A DNA stretch of 38,110 bases from Paracoccaceae bacterium (GTDB lineage: Bacteria > Pseudomonadota > Alphaproteobacteria > Rhodobacterales > Rhodobacteraceae), in the NCBI GenBank assembly GCA_023260655.1, contig JALQUU010000027.1, positions 1-38,110 of the forward strand. The letters run 5' to 3'. Position 1 is the first letter of the stretch. Each line of letters opens with the position of its first letter. The translations under genes were made by a program, and so were the position numbers. The notes under the pieces are model-generated. The model was not told the origin of the DNA and ran no database searches. It saw only the letters and a list, made by a program, of their open reading frames with translations. This document shows positions 10,789-20,106 of this stretch, one piece after another.

Positions 10789-11628
10789 TCAGGTTTCAAT
10801 CCGCGCGGATTCCCACGCCAGAATGGCCCGTTTTACCGGAAGGCCCCAATGATACCCCCCCAACGCACCGGACTTCCGCAGGGCGCGGTGGCAGGGGATG
10901 AGGAAGCTCACCGGATTGCGCCCGACAGCCGTTCCGACCGCCCGCACAGCTCTCGGATGGCCCACGGATTGCGCGAGTTCGGAATAGGTGGTGACATGGC
11001 CCGACGGGATGCGCAGAAGCGCTTCCCAGACCTTTATCTGGAACGGCGCGCCGATCATGTGGAGCTTGGTTTCGCCCGATTGCCCGAAGGCGGTTTCCAC
11101 CCAAGACCGGATCGCTTCGGGGTTTTCCTGATAAAGCGCGTTGGGCCATCGGGCCGTGAGGTCGCGCATCGCCTCGTCGCGCCCTGTTTCGGCGCTGAAG
11201 CCCAAGCCGCACAGTCCGCGCGCCGTGCCCATCGCCAAGGCTTCGCCGAAGGGCGTGTCGAACCAGCCCCAGTAGACGATGAGCCCTTCACCGCCTTTGG
11301 CAAACTCGCCCGGCGTCATGGCTTCCCATGAGACGAAAAGATCATGCAGGCGGCCCGTGCCGGACAGCCCCACCTCGCTGGCGGCCTCCAGCGTGGTGAA
11401 GCGGTTTTGCAGCACTTGGCGGGCGTGATCTAGAGTAAGGTATTGCTGGTATTTCTTCGGGCTGACCCCCACCCATTGCGAGAAAATGCGCTGGAAATGC
11501 GAGGGGCTCATGCCCATGCGGCTGGCCAAGTCATCTAGGGAAAGGGTGCTGCCACCCGCGTCGATTTCATCGAGGGCGCGGCGCATGACCTGAAAATGAT
11601 AGGCGTTCTCGTGGGTCAACTCGGTCAT
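10789..11628 (-). CDS. AraC-type HTH/O6-methylguanine-DNA methyltransferase fusion (Ada-like, no N-terminal Ada domain)
   Basis: The 279-residue protein fuses two units. Residues about 10-105 are an AraC-type double helix-turn-helix (LDDLASRMGMSPSHFQRIFSQWVGVSPKKYQQ). The C-terminal part is a methylguanine methyltransferase with the acceptor Cys246 in FLIPCHRAL and the arginine-finger region PRAVRAVGTAVGRNP. The N-terminal zinc module of E. coli Ada, which senses methyl phosphotriesters, is missing. The start at 11628 follows a strong GGAGGG site; an upstream in-frame start at 11697 is less likely. It repairs O6-methylguanine and probably regulates transcription. Two 9-bp direct repeats lie 40-70 bp upstream (separate entry). 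Confidence 0.93.
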   Translation of the reverse strand: MTELTHENAYHFQVMRRALDEIDAGGSTLSLDDLASRMGMSPSHFQRIFSQWVGVSPKKYQQYLTLDHARQVLQNRFTTLEAASEVGLSGTGRLHDLFVSWEAMTPGEFAKGGEGLIVYWGWFDTPFGEALAMGTARGLCGLGFSAETGRDEAMRDLTARWPNALYQENPEAIRSWVETAFGQSGETKLHMIGAPFQIKVWEALLRIPSGHVTTYSELAQSVGHPRAVRAVGTAVGRNPVSFLIPCHRALRKSGALGGYHWGLPVKRAILAWESARIET

Positions 11629-11654
11629 TCGGGGCCCTCCGTTCTCTGGCCACG

Positions 11655-11700
11655 ATCTAACGCGATCATTGCACGAAGGGCGACCCGTTTCTTGCACGAA
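11655..11700 (-). promoter_or_regulatory. Direct-repeat operator candidate and promoter of the Ada-like gene
   Basis: On the minus strand, TTCGTGCAA occurs twice (11700-11692 and 11677-11669), 23 bp apart, which is about two helical turns. A -10-like TTAGAT lies at 11660-11655, and no good -35 is present. Spaced direct repeats are the usual AraC-family target, so autoregulation by the encoded protein is a reasonable inference. Confidence 0.45.
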
Positions 11701-11706
11701 AGCCCC

Positions 11707-14700
11707 TCAAGCCGCGCGGCGGTTGCGGCGGGCTTGGCGAATGGCGAGCGTGGCGTAAAGCGCGAGGACAACGCCAGCCGCCCCTGCGGCGAAGAGGGCG
11801 AAGGCCCCGCCCATCCCTGCGCCTGCAAGCCCGGACAAAACCGGATGAACGCTGCCTGTGATTGCCGCCCAACCCATCGTCAGCGCGACCCATACCAGAA
11901 GCAGCAAAGAAGCCCCGCCAAGCGCCAGCCGTAATTCCCCTGTGCGCGGGGTCGCGATAGCGCGGCGAAACGCCTTCTGCATCCGCGCGAAATCGGCCTG
12001 AGCCGAGAGCACCGCAGGCACCACCATAAGCACCAGAACCATGCCGAAGCCCAAGCCGTAAACGAGGGTGATCACAGTAGGCCGTAGGAACTGCGCTTGC
12101 TGCGAGGTTTCATAGAGCAGCGGCGCAAGCCCCAAGACCGTGGTTGCGGTGGTAAGCATCACGGGGCGGAGGCGGTCAGCCACGCCGTCGATGATCGCGG
12201 GCACGAGGCCACGTTCACGGGAATATTCGTCGATGGTGGAGATCAGAACGATGGAGTCGTTGATGATGATGCCGACCATCCCCATGAAACCCACAACCGT
12301 GAACATCGATAGCGGCACCGACCAGATGTGATGCCCCCAGATCATGCCGATGGCACCGAAGGGGATGATGAGCATGACGACAATCGGGCGCGTCCAGCTG
12401 GAGAAGACCCATGCCAGCACAAGGTAAATCCCCGTAAGGCACAGAATAAGCCCCGTGCCCGCGTCGCCCAGAAACTCGTTTTCCTGCTCCGAAAGGCCTG
12501 CGAGACGGTACTCCACTTGGTTCTCTTCAGCGATCTTCGGCAGGATCTCGGTTTCGAGCGCCAGTTGGAAGGCCTCGGCGCGTGCCGGATCGTCTTCAGA
12601 CACATCGCCAGTCACTGAAACGGTGCGCAGCCCGTTTTCGCGGCGCACCGTCGAGAAGCCCGCCTGCGAGCGCACAGTCACGATATCCGACAGCGGCACA
12701 TAGGCCCCCTGCGGCGTGCGCATCTGCAGCCGCTCAAGGAAATCGGCCGTGAGTTCGTTACGCGGCAGTTCCACCCGCACTGTGGCAGAACGCGGGCCGT
12801 CGGGATAAGTCGCGGCTTCGATCCCGTTCAGCATCGCGCGCAGGCTGCGGCCGACATTGTCGATGGTGAAGCCGAGCGCTTGGCCTTGAGGGGTGAGGTC
12901 GAGCACAAGCTCTTCCTTGTCATAGGCCAGATTGTCTTCAACTGCCGAAACTTCCGGGAACCGTGCCACGGCCACTTTCAGCGCTTCGGCAGCAGCTTTC
13001 AGCGTGGAGGCATCCGCGCCGAAGAATTGCACATCAAGTGCCGATCCACCGGGCCCCGAGCGCCAGCCACGGAAGCTGAGCGTTTCGACCATCGGATGCT
13101 GGCGCACACGGTCTTGCAATTCGGCTACGAAAGCGAAGGAGGAATAGGGGCGCAGGTCGGCATCGATCAATTCGATGGCGATGCCGCCCAGAAGATCGGC
13201 GTCTTTCGTGTCGGCACCGGGCAGAGGCATGCCCGAATTGCCGCCCACTTCGGCCAGAACGAAGACCAGTGGATTGGTGCCGTGCTTTGCCTCGTATTCC
13301 TTCGCGACGTCCTCGGTAGCGCGCTGAAGCTCGCGCATCATCGCGATGCTGTCTTCGCGGGTGGCACCGGGGAGCATGGCGAAATTGCCCGTGACCGAGC
13401 CTTGCTCCGGCGAATTGAAGAAGCGCCACGGCACATCTCCGCGGATGAAGAGCGCGGCCTGCGTGGCCAGAAGCAGCATCGCGCCTGCGATCACCGGATA
13501 GCGGGCGCGGATCACGAAGCCGATGAACGGGCGGAAGAGCGTTTTCGAGAACCAGTCGAGGCCACGGTTCACAACACGCGAAGGCATGTCATACCAATGG
13601 TCCTTACCGGAATGCACCAGCGCATGGGCCATGTGGTTCGGCAGGATGAAGAAACACTCGACCAGAGAGGCCAGTAGAACGGCGATCACGGTCAGGGGGA
13701 TATCCCCGATCATTTCGCCGAAACGCCCGCCGATGAATGTGAGGCCCGCAAAGGCGATCACGGTGGTGATGGTCGAGGCGGTCACGGGCATGAGCATACG
13801 CCGCGCGGCAGTTTCGGCGGCCTGTACGGGCTTTTCACCAAGCGTCCGTGACCGGAAATCCGCATGTTCACCCACGACAATGGCATCATCGACAACGATA
13901 CCGAGCGTGATGATCAGCGCGAAAAGCGAGATCATATTGAGCGACATTCCCGCCGCATACATCACGGCGATGGCCGAAAGCATCGAAACCGGAATGCCCG
14001 CCGCCACCCAGATCGCGGTGCGCGCGTTCAGGAAGAGGAACAGGAGGAGCACCACGAGAACGAGGCCCTGCAAGCCGTTGTCGAGAAGAATGTTCAAGCG
14101 GCCCGTAATCGCTTCGGCGCGGGTGCGGATCAGTTCCACGGAGGTGCCTGCAGGCAGCGTGGCTTCCATCTCGTCCGCCACCTTCTGAACCGCATGCTGC
14201 ATCTTGATCGCATCGCCACTGTCCGAGCGGTCCACCCGAACCGACATGGCCGAGTTCGGGCCAACGAAATAGGCGCGGTCGCGGTCGATGCCTTCGGCCC
14301 GCACGGTGGCCACATCGGCCACGGTCAGCGTCGACCCATCGGAGTTGGAGCGGATCACGATGGCCGCGATCTGGTCGGCCGAGCGCTTTTCCACGCCGGT
14401 CCGCACGCGGGCATTCGCGCCGCTCACATCCCCTGCGGGATCGGCGGTAACTTCTTCGGCAATAGCCGCCGAGATTTGCGCCATCGTCACATCGTGGCGC
14501 AGAAGGCTCGCCATCGGCACTTCGATGAGGATCTCGGGATCGGCCACGCCGCGAATGGTCGTACGGGTAATGCCCGCCGCGAAGAGGCGGGTGACGAATT
14601 CATCGGTGTAACGTGCGAGTTGGTCTATTCCGACAGGGCCGGTGATGACCACATCGGTCACACGATCCCGCCAACCGCCGCGGATCACATTGGGCTCATC

Positions 14701-15072
14701 CGCGTCTTCGGGCAGGTTCGTCACCTGATCCAGAGCGGCCTGTACATCTTCGGCGGCGCGGGCAGGGTCCCAGCCCGGCTCGAATTCTAGCGTGATCGAA
14801 GCACGGCCCTCGGAAGAGGTCGCGCGGCTGTCGGCCACGCCGTCCACCACCATCAACGCAGGTTCGATGACCTGAACGATGGCCCGATCGACGTCTTCCG
14901 CGCCAGCACCCTCCCAACGCACTGAAATGGAAACCTCGTCGGAAACCACATCGGGGAAGAATTGCGCGCGCATGTTCGGCGCGGCGGTGATGCCCGCCAC
15001 GAGCATAACCACCAGAAGGAGGTTCGCGGCGGTCGGGTGACGGGTGAAGTAACCGATGAAACCGCGCCGCAT
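11707..15072 (-). CDS. RND-type efflux pump inner-membrane permease
   Basis: This 1121-residue protein is a member of the HAE/AcrB-MdtB-type RND transporters. It starts with FIGYFTRHPTAANLLLVV, the typical first helix, and continues with a large periplasmic porter domain. The proton-relay Asp pair is in helix 4 (LGIVVDDAIVVGEHAD). A second porter and helix bundle contain GFMGMVGIIINDSIVLI. It exports hydrophobic compounds using proton motive force with the adaptor encoded three bases upstream (TAAGCCATG junction). The C-terminus is longer than usual and seems to add two helices after RTGELRLALGG. No outer-membrane TolC gene is visible nearby. Confidence 0.95.
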   Translation of the reverse strand: MRRGFIGYFTRHPTAANLLLVVMLVAGITAAPNMRAQFFPDVVSDEVSISVRWEGAGAEDVDRAIVQVIEPALMVVDGVADSRATSSEGRASITLEFEPGWDPARAAEDVQAALDQVTNLPEDADEPNVIRGGWRDRVTDVVITGPVGIDQLARYTDEFVTRLFAAGITRTTIRGVADPEILIEVPMASLLRHDVTMAQISAAIAEEVTADPAGDVSGANARVRTGVEKRSADQIAAIVIRSNSDGSTLTVADVATVRAEGIDRDRAYFVGPNSAMSVRVDRSDSGDAIKMQHAVQKVADEMEATLPAGTSVELIRTRAEAITGRLNILLDNGLQGLVLVVLLLFLFLNARTAIWVAAGIPVSMLSAIAVMYAAGMSLNMISLFALIITLGIVVDDAIVVGEHADFRSRTLGEKPVQAAETAARRMLMPVTASTITTVIAFAGLTFIGGRFGEMIGDIPLTVIAVLLASLVECFFILPNHMAHALVHSGKDHWYDMPSRVVNRGLDWFSKTLFRPFIGFVIRARYPVIAGAMLLLATQAALFIRGDVPWRFFNSPEQGSVTGNFAMLPGATREDSIAMMRELQRATEDVAKEYEAKHGTNPLVFVLAEVGGNSGMPLPGADTKDADLLGGIAIELIDADLRPYSSFAFVAELQDRVRQHPMVETLSFRGWRSGPGGSALDVQFFGADASTLKAAAEALKVAVARFPEVSAVEDNLAYDKEELVLDLTPQGQALGFTIDNVGRSLRAMLNGIEAATYPDGPRSATVRVELPRNELTADFLERLQMRTPQGAYVPLSDIVTVRSQAGFSTVRRENGLRTVSVTGDVSEDDPARAEAFQLALETEILPKIAEENQVEYRLAGLSEQENEFLGDAGTGLILCLTGIYLVLAWVFSSWTRPIVVMLIIPFGAIGMIWGHHIWSVPLSMFTVVGFMGMVGIIINDSIVLISTIDEYSRERGLVPAIIDGVADRLRPVMLTTATTVLGLAPLLYETSQQAQFLRPTVITLVYGLGFGMVLVLMVVPAVLSAQADFARMQKAFRRAIATPRTGELRLALGGASLLLLVWVALTMGWAAITGSVHPVLSGLAGAGMGGAFALFAAGAAGVVLALYATLAIRQARRNRRAA

Positions 15073-15075
15073 GGC

Positions 15076-16533
15076 TTATCCCCCCATCCGCGCTTCGATG
15101 CGTTCAACCATCTGCGCCGGAACCTGCGGGTTTTGCAGTTGCGTGAGGATGCGGTCCTTAACATCGGCGGGCAGCATCTTGTTGCCCTCGATGAAGGCCA
15201 CGAGTTTGGCGCGGCGCTCTTCGGTCAACTCGACCATCGCAGGCGCTTCGGGCGCCGCAGCGCCTTCGCCGCGCAGGGGGCGGACCTTCACACCGGCACC
15301 GAGAAGCGGAGAACGCTGCGTGACAATCTCGCGCCCATCAAGCCCCGGTGCGCGTACGAGCACATCATCGCCTTGGCGGCGCTCAAGCCGCACGGGGAGG
15401 GCTTCAAGGCGGTCATCTGCTGCCAGCGCCAATACCGTGCCTGCACTATCCAAAGCGCCCGAAGGCAGGCGCACGACCCGTTCCAGTGGTGGTTCATCTA
15501 CGGAAAAGGTTACGAAATCTCCGGGCTTCAGCCCGCGCGCCGCATCGATGCGGGCAAACACAAGTCGACCCGTCTGTCCGTCGCCCGTTTCGGCACTCGA
15601 GCGCGTGAGTGCGCCCGTGGTGCCAATCGACGTGCCCCAGAGATCAAGGGTGATCTGGGCGGGGCGTTCTGAAAGCTTGCCCTCGCTATCGAGAAGCCGC
15701 GCGAATTGTGCTGTGGAGAGGCGCACAGCGGCTTCCAACTGTGTGCCGTCCACCAGTGCGGCCAGCCGTTCGTTCTGGGTCACCAAGCGGCCTTCCACCA
15801 AGGAAACACCGCTCAATGTGCCCGAGAACGGAGCCGTCACCGTGGTATCGGCCAAACGGCGCTCGGCTTCAGACAGCGCGATCTTCATCCGCGAAAGCCG
15901 TGTTGCCGCCTGATCCACGCGGGCTTCGGCCTGTGCGACGGATTGCGCCCGCGAAAGTGCGGCTTGCCGCGCCGAAGACGCGGCCAATTCCGCCGTTTCC
16001 AAGGCGGCTTCGGTGCCCACACCACGCTGTGCCAGATCCTTCTGCCGCTTCGCCGCACGGTCGCGGAGCGCGGCTTGTTCCTCGGCGGCGGCCTGATCCG
16101 CTTTGGCGAGCGTCAGCGCCCGATCCGCATCGCGCACTTCCGCCTCGGCATCCGCCAGATCTGCCTGCGCGCGGGTGAGCGCGTCTTGGGCATTGGCCGG
16201 ATCGATGCGCAGCAGGATCTGCCCTTCGCGCACATCTCCGCCTTCCACGAATTCCGGCGCAAGTTCGATCACCTGACCGGCAGCGGCCGCGCGGATTTCG
16301 AGGCTACGGCGCGCCTGCACCTGACCATAGGCGGACAGAACAGGTGTGAGCGTTTCGGCTTTCGCCAGTTGCACCGGAACCGCGAAGATACGTTCCCGCG
16401 CGGGGGGCGTTCCCGGATCACGGGCGAGGCGGGCGTCAACCGCACCTTTCACCAGCGACGCAGCCCAGATCAGAAGCGCGACAGTCAGCGATGCGAGAAA
16501 AAGCCCGGTCAGGCTATGGCGAAGAAAACGCAT
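15076..16533 (-). CDS. RND efflux periplasmic adaptor (membrane fusion protein)
   Basis: The 485-residue adaptor has an N-terminal membrane anchor (SLTGLFLASLTVALLIWAASL). The lipoyl half-motif follows (LEIRAAAAGQVIELAPEFVEGGDV), then a long Ala/Glu/Arg coiled coil of about 100 residues. The second lipoyl half (TTVTAPFSGTLSGVSLVEGRLV) precedes beta-barrel strands. It bridges the inner-membrane RND pump and an outer-membrane channel. The last 50 or so residues (VELTEERRAKLVAFIEG onward) form a helical tail not typical of HlyD/AcrA proteins. An upstream in-frame ATG at 16602 is open, but ATG 16533 directly precedes the anchor. Upstream are a TTGACA (16613-16608) and a short CTTGG/CCAAG inverted repeat (16583-16598), a possible operator. 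Confidence 0.92.
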   Translation of the reverse strand: MRFLRHSLTGLFLASLTVALLIWAASLVKGAVDARLARDPGTPPARERIFAVPVQLAKAETLTPVLSAYGQVQARRSLEIRAAAAGQVIELAPEFVEGGDVREGQILLRIDPANAQDALTRAQADLADAEAEVRDADRALTLAKADQAAAEEQAALRDRAAKRQKDLAQRGVGTEAALETAELAASSARQAALSRAQSVAQAEARVDQAATRLSRMKIALSEAERRLADTTVTAPFSGTLSGVSLVEGRLVTQNERLAALVDGTQLEAAVRLSTAQFARLLDSEGKLSERPAQITLDLWGTSIGTTGALTRSSAETGDGQTGRLVFARIDAARGLKPGDFVTFSVDEPPLERVVRLPSGALDSAGTVLALAADDRLEALPVRLERRQGDDVLVRAPGLDGREIVTQRSPLLGAGVKVRPLRGEGAAAPEAPAMVELTEERRAKLVAFIEGNKMLPADVKDRILTQLQNPQVPAQMVERIEARMGG

Positions 16534-16659
16534 GGATGGTCCCTGAAAACGCGAGAAGCCTTTGGCGTGACGATAGCGGCGACTTGGGCATTGCCAAGGC
16601 ACAATGATGTCAAATGATACGGAAGCGCCCCGGATTTCCGTCGGTTTCGGCGATCAGCC

Positions 16660-17202
16660 TTATTTCCGGCGCTTGTGCTCTTCGAGGCGCGGCATGATTT
16701 CCACGAAATTGCAGGGGCGGTGCCTGTAATCAAGCTGCCACTTCAGGATTTCGTCCCATGCATCGCGGCAAGCACCGGGGCTGCCGGGCAGGGCGAAAAT
16801 ATAGGTGCCGCCCGCAACGCCTGCGGTCGCCCGCGATTGCACGGCGGAGGTGCCGATTTTCTGCATCGATACGATGGTGAAGACCGTTCCGAAGGCGTCG
16901 ATTTCCTTCTCGTAGACATCGCGATGGGCTTCCACCGTTACATCACGGCCGGTCAGCCCCGTGCCCCCTGTTGAGATGATCACGTCGATCTCCGGCGAGG
17001 CGACCCATGCTCGGAGTTGATCGGCGATAAGCGGGCGGTCGTCGGTCACAATCGCGCGGGCGGCAAGCGTGTGGCCCGCGGCGGTGACACGTTCAACCAA
17101 TGTGTCGCCCGAGCGGTCTTCGGCCAGCGAGCGCGTGTCTGAAACGGTCAGCACGGCGATGCGGACGGGGATGAATTCCTTGGTTTCGTCGATGCGGCTC
17201 AT
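16660..17202 (-). CDS. moaB: Molybdenum cofactor biosynthesis protein MoaB
   Basis: The 180-residue product belongs to the MoaB/MogA family, which adenylates molybdopterin before molybdate insertion. The family signature is complete: IAVLTVSDTRSLAEDRSGD at the N-terminus, DVIISTGGTGLTGRDVT in the middle and IFALPGSPGACRDAWDEIL near the end. Its length is normal for MoaB. It lies between the RND adaptor and the glycosylase gene on the same strand, with a 70-bp gap upstream. No other cofactor gene is in the window, so the rest of the pathway must lie elsewhere. Confidence 0.94.
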   Translation of the reverse strand: MSRIDETKEFIPVRIAVLTVSDTRSLAEDRSGDTLVERVTAAGHTLAARAIVTDDRPLIADQLRAWVASPEIDVIISTGGTGLTGRDVTVEAHRDVYEKEIDAFGTVFTIVSMQKIGTSAVQSRATAGVAGGTYIFALPGSPGACRDAWDEILKWQLDYRHRPCNFVEIMPRLEEHKRRK

Positions 17203-17272
17203 ACGGTGCTCCCTTGGTCGGGGTGAACTTAGCGCGCGTTAAGCCGGACGGCGAGGGGCAATCGGTCGCGCC

Positions 17273-18073
17273 TCAATGGCCCGTCAGGCGGGCTTTCAGC
17301 GAAAGCAGATCGGCCCACGCTTCCCGCTTGGCAGCAGGGTTTCGCAGAAGGTAGGCCGGATGCACCATCGGTAGGGCAGGGCGCCCGAAAGCCTCTGCCC
17401 ATTGCCCACGCATTCTGAGGATTCCGCGCCGCCCCAAACCCGCATCGCAAGAGATATTGCCCATCAGCACGATCATATCCGGATTGACCAACCCGATGTG
17501 CTTCTCGACGAAGGGGCGCATTATGGCGATTTCTTCCGGCGAGGGGTCGCGGTTCTGCGGCGGGCGCCATGGCAGAACGTTTGTGATATAGACGGCGCTT
17601 TCCGCATTCGCGGAAGCACGATCAAGCCCGATCGCGGCCAGCATCCGGTCCAGCAGCTGGCCGGCGCGCCCCACGAATGGGCGGCCTTCGATATCCTCCT
17701 CGCGCCCGGGCGCTTCACCTAGCACCAACACGCGCGCGGCTGGGTTTCCGTCGGCAAACACCAAGTTGCGCGCCCCACGCTTCAGGTCGCAATGATCGAA
17801 GGCGTCAATGGCGGCGCGCAGCGCATCGAGCGATCCGGCACGGCTTGCCGCCGCCCGTGCATCGGCCACCGGATCGGCTTCGACAGGCGGAGGCGGCGGA
17901 GCGCTGGCGGATTTCTTCTCGGGAATAGCCACAGATGCGGCTTTCGCAGGGGAGGTTTCTGGAAGTTCATAGCGCGACAGGGGCGCGTCGAGGATCGCCT
18001 CGTCCACTCCCATCTCGACCTGCCATTCCAGAAGCGCTTTCGCGAGCGACCAGTCGATGGCGTCTATATGCAT
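17273..18073 (-). CDS. Uracil-DNA glycosylase, family-4 type, without the usual iron-sulfur cysteines
   Basis: The 266-residue protein (271 if the ATG at 18088 is used) matches family-4/5 type uracil-DNA glycosylases. GEAPGREEDIEGRPFVGRAG is motif A, ITNVLPWRPPQNRDPSPEE follows, and MVHPAYLLRNP is the leucine-loop motif. It removes uracil from DNA to begin base-excision repair. Residues about 30-80 are a low-complexity Ala/Pro spacer before the catalytic domain. Family-4 enzymes hold a 4Fe-4S cluster with four Cys. Here the whole protein has only two Cys (FDHCDL and GNISCD), and the position before RPF is Met (IAIMRPF). The gene is divergent from pyrB. Confidence 0.9.
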   Translation of the reverse strand: MHIDAIDWSLAKALLEWQVEMGVDEAILDAPLSRYELPETSPAKAASVAIPEKKSASAPPPPPVEADPVADARAAASRAGSLDALRAAIDAFDHCDLKRGARNLVFADGNPAARVLVLGEAPGREEDIEGRPFVGRAGQLLDRMLAAIGLDRASANAESAVYITNVLPWRPPQNRDPSPEEIAIMRPFVEKHIGLVNPDMIVLMGNISCDAGLGRRGILRMRGQWAEAFGRPALPMVHPAYLLRNPAAKREAWADLLSLKARLTGH

Positions 18074-18132
18074 CGATTCCCCAACCATGCGCGCAGACTA
18101 GCCGCCATAGGTGCGAAGCGGAAGGGCGGCGC

Positions 18133-18161
18133 TTGCCCCAATTCGCGGGCTTACCTATAAC
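18133..18161 (+). promoter_or_regulatory. Sigma-70-type promoter for pyrB
   Basis: TTGCCC at 18133-18138 and TATAAC at 18156-18161 are separated by exactly 17 bp and point to pyrB. The transcript would begin near 18168. A short imperfect stem (GAAAGCCC with GGGTTTC) lies before the GGAGGG ribosome site. Confidence 0.6.
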
Positions 18162-18203
18162 GCGCGAAAGCCCGAACGAGGGTTTCCACTGGAGGGCAGA
18201 GAG

Positions 18204-19160
18204 ATGACGTTCGCACACAGGCACCTGTTAGGGATCGAACCCCTCTCCCAAGCAGACATCACCAGCGTTCTGGATCTGGCCGACCAGTATGTGACCCTCA
18301 ATCGCGGCGCGCAGAAACATTCCGATGCTCTGGCGGGCCTCACCCAGATCAACATGTTCTTCGAGAACTCCACGCGCACCCAGTCGAGCTTCGAACTGGC
18401 CGGTAAGCGGCTTGGAGCGGATGTGATGAACATGTCGATGCAGACCTCTTCGGTGAAGAAGGGGGAAACACTGATCGACACGGCCCTCACCCTGAACGCC
18501 ATGCACCCTGATCTCTTGGTGGTGCGCCACCCGAATTCGGGTGCGGTGGCGCTTCTGGCGCAAAAGGTGAATTGCGCGGTGCTGAATGCGGGCGATGGCC
18601 GCCATGAACACCCGACGCAAGCGCTTCTCGATGCTCTCACCATCCGCCGCAAGAAGGGCCGCTTGCATCGCCTGACCATCGCCATTTGCGGCGACATCGC
18701 CCATAGCCGCGTTGCTCGTTCGAACCTGATCCTGCTCGGGAAAATGGAAAACCGCGTCCGCCTCGTTGGCCCGCCCACGCTGATGCCCGCAGGGAGCGGC
18801 GAGTTCGGCGCAGAGGTTTGCCACGACATGCGCAAGGGCCTGAAAGACGCGGATGTGGTGATGATGCTCCGGCTCCAGAAAGAGCGCATGGATGGCGGTT
18901 TCATCCCGTCCGAGCGCGAATATTACCACCGCTACGGGCTCGATGCCGAGAAACTCTCACACGCCAAGCCCGACGCCATCGTCATGCACCCCGGCCCGAT
19001 GAATCGAGGCGTTGAAATCGACGGCGCAATCGCAGACGATATCAATAGGTCCGTGATTCAGGAGCAGGTTGAAATGGGCGTCGCAGTCCGTATGGCCGCG
19101 ATGGATTTGCTGGCCAGAAATCTTCGGGCCGAGCGTGCAGGGAAGGACGTTGCAGTTTGA
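18204..19160 (+). CDS. pyrB: Aspartate carbamoyltransferase catalytic chain
   Basis: This 318-residue chain makes N-carbamoyl-L-aspartate, the second step of pyrimidine synthesis. The carbamoyl-phosphate loop is [18 protein letters not shown] (Ser56-Thr57-Arg58-Thr59), with KKGET for the 80s loop, [10 protein letters not shown], and [12 protein letters not shown] near the C-terminus. A GGAGGG site seven bases ahead fixes ATG 18204. No pyrI regulatory gene follows. A dihydroorotase-like gene lies about 2 kb downstream, as in bacteria whose PyrB assembles with an inactive dihydroorotase. Its TGA overlaps the TTG start of the next gene. Confidence 0.96.
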   Translation: MTFAHRHLLGIEPLSQADITSVLDLADQYVTLNRGAQKHSDALAGLTQINMFFENSTRTQSSFELAGKRLGADVMNMSMQTSSVKKGETLIDTALTLNAMHPDLLVVRHPNSGAVALLAQKVNCAVLNAGDGRHEHPTQALLDALTIRRKKGRLHRLTIAICGDIAHSRVARSNLILLGKMENRVRLVGPPTLMPAGSGEFGAEVCHDMRKGLKDADVVMMLRLQKERMDGGFIPSEREYYHRYGLDAEKLSHAKPDAIVMHPGPMNRGVEIDGAIADDINRSVIQEQVEMGVAVRMAAMDLLARNLRAERAGKDVAV

Positions 19161-19708
19161 GTGAAGGGCCGGGTTTTCAGAAAAGCTCTTTCCGCCAAGT
19201 CTGGGTGTTCGGTGTGGATTTACCCGAACCCGAGGCCAGAGCCCTTTTGGAATACCCCGACGAAGACAGCCGTTCGCCTCTAGAGGAACTCTTGGGAGTT
19301 TCGTTTCTTGACGAAGACTTCATCGAGATTTTCGACGCTAAGTGGCTCGCTTCTTATGGCTTTGCCCACTACCTGACCGAAGCAAACGGGATGAGCGAAG
19401 ACTCCGTCTCGCCTGATGCCGCGCGCCTCGATGCGTTGGAAGGAACCGTGCTTCTGGTCTTCCCGCAAGCCTTGCGCGAGGGCGCCACCATGGAGCCGCG
19501 CTATCCCCTGCAATTCGTTGGGTCCTACCTCGAAGCCATGGAAATTCGGGTGCCGGAACCGATGCCGACCGAGAGCGCCAAAGGCGTTCTCGAAGGCCCG
19601 GCAGGCAAGCCGCGCCCCTCGGATGCCGCTATTCTTGGGCGCGTTGCGACTGCCGCGCTGATTTTTCTGTTCGCTTTGGTTCTCCTCATGGTTTGGGTGG
19701 CGGGATGA
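19157..19708 (+). CDS. Tail-anchored protein of unknown function in the pyrB cluster
   Basis: I do not recognise this 183-residue protein. It is acidic and soluble-looking for about 150 residues ([19 protein letters not shown], then [19 protein letters not shown]). It ends in one membrane helix (residues about 160-181, [19 protein letters not shown]), so it should be anchored by its tail in the inner membrane. The start is a TTG that overlaps the pyrB stop as TTGA, with GGAAGG about ten bases ahead. No better in-frame start occurs before residue 70. The stop overlaps the next ATG. Tight coupling suggests a function shared with its neighbours. Confidence 0.75.
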   Translation: MSEGPGFQKSSFRQVWVFGVDLPEPEARALLEYPDEDSRSPLEELLGVSFLDEDFIEIFDAKWLASYGFAHYLTEANGMSEDSVSPDAARLDALEGTVLLVFPQALREGATMEPRYPLQFVGSYLEAMEIRVPEPMPTESAKGVLEGPAGKPRPSDAAILGRVATAALIFLFALVLLMVWVAG

Positions 19709-20106
19709 AAGATACGGTCATTGCGGTTTTTCGTCCGGATCGGGCGCAATATTGGCGGGATCAGGCATGGATGGCTGCGGCTGCAATGGCCGGCGGCATG
19801 GCCGTACTTTGGGCAATGGGGAGCCCCCATATCTGGACAGGCGCTGTCGGTGGATTGGCTGCCATCGCCCTGCGAAGCTGGTACCTGGCCTCCGAAGAAC
19901 TGACGCACGAATGGCGTCTGAGTTCGGTGATGCTGCAAGGCCCCAACAGGCGGGTGGTCACAGTCGGCGAGATCGTTTCGATCCGCGGCATGGGCTCGTC
20001 GGTGCAGGTCGTCACCAAACTCGGTGACAAGCACCTCATCAAATACAACGCCAATCTTCCCGAGGTAATGGCAGAGCTCCGGCGCGTTACCGGTGTGAGT
20101 GGATGA
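19705..20106 (+). CDS. Small membrane protein with PH-like C-terminal domain
   Basis: The 133-residue protein has two adjacent membrane helices (about 22-62: WMAAAAMAGGMAVLW and TGAVGGLAAIAL). A basic soluble tail follows with the strand pattern of bacterial PH-like domains: HEWRLSSVMLQGPNRR, VGEIVSIRGMGSSVQVVT and LGDKHLIKYNANLPEVM. I infer a PH-like fold from that pattern; no catalytic motif is seen. The start overlaps the upstream stop as ATGA and the stop overlaps the downstream ATG in the same way, so translation is coupled through the cluster. It is the only intact one of three similar genes here. Confidence 0.7.
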   Translation: MKDTVIAVFRPDRAQYWRDQAWMAAAAMAGGMAVLWAMGSPHIWTGAVGGLAAIALRSWYLASEELTHEWRLSSVMLQGPNRRVVTVGEIVSIRGMGSSVQVVTKLGDKHLIKYNANLPEVMAELRRVTGVSG

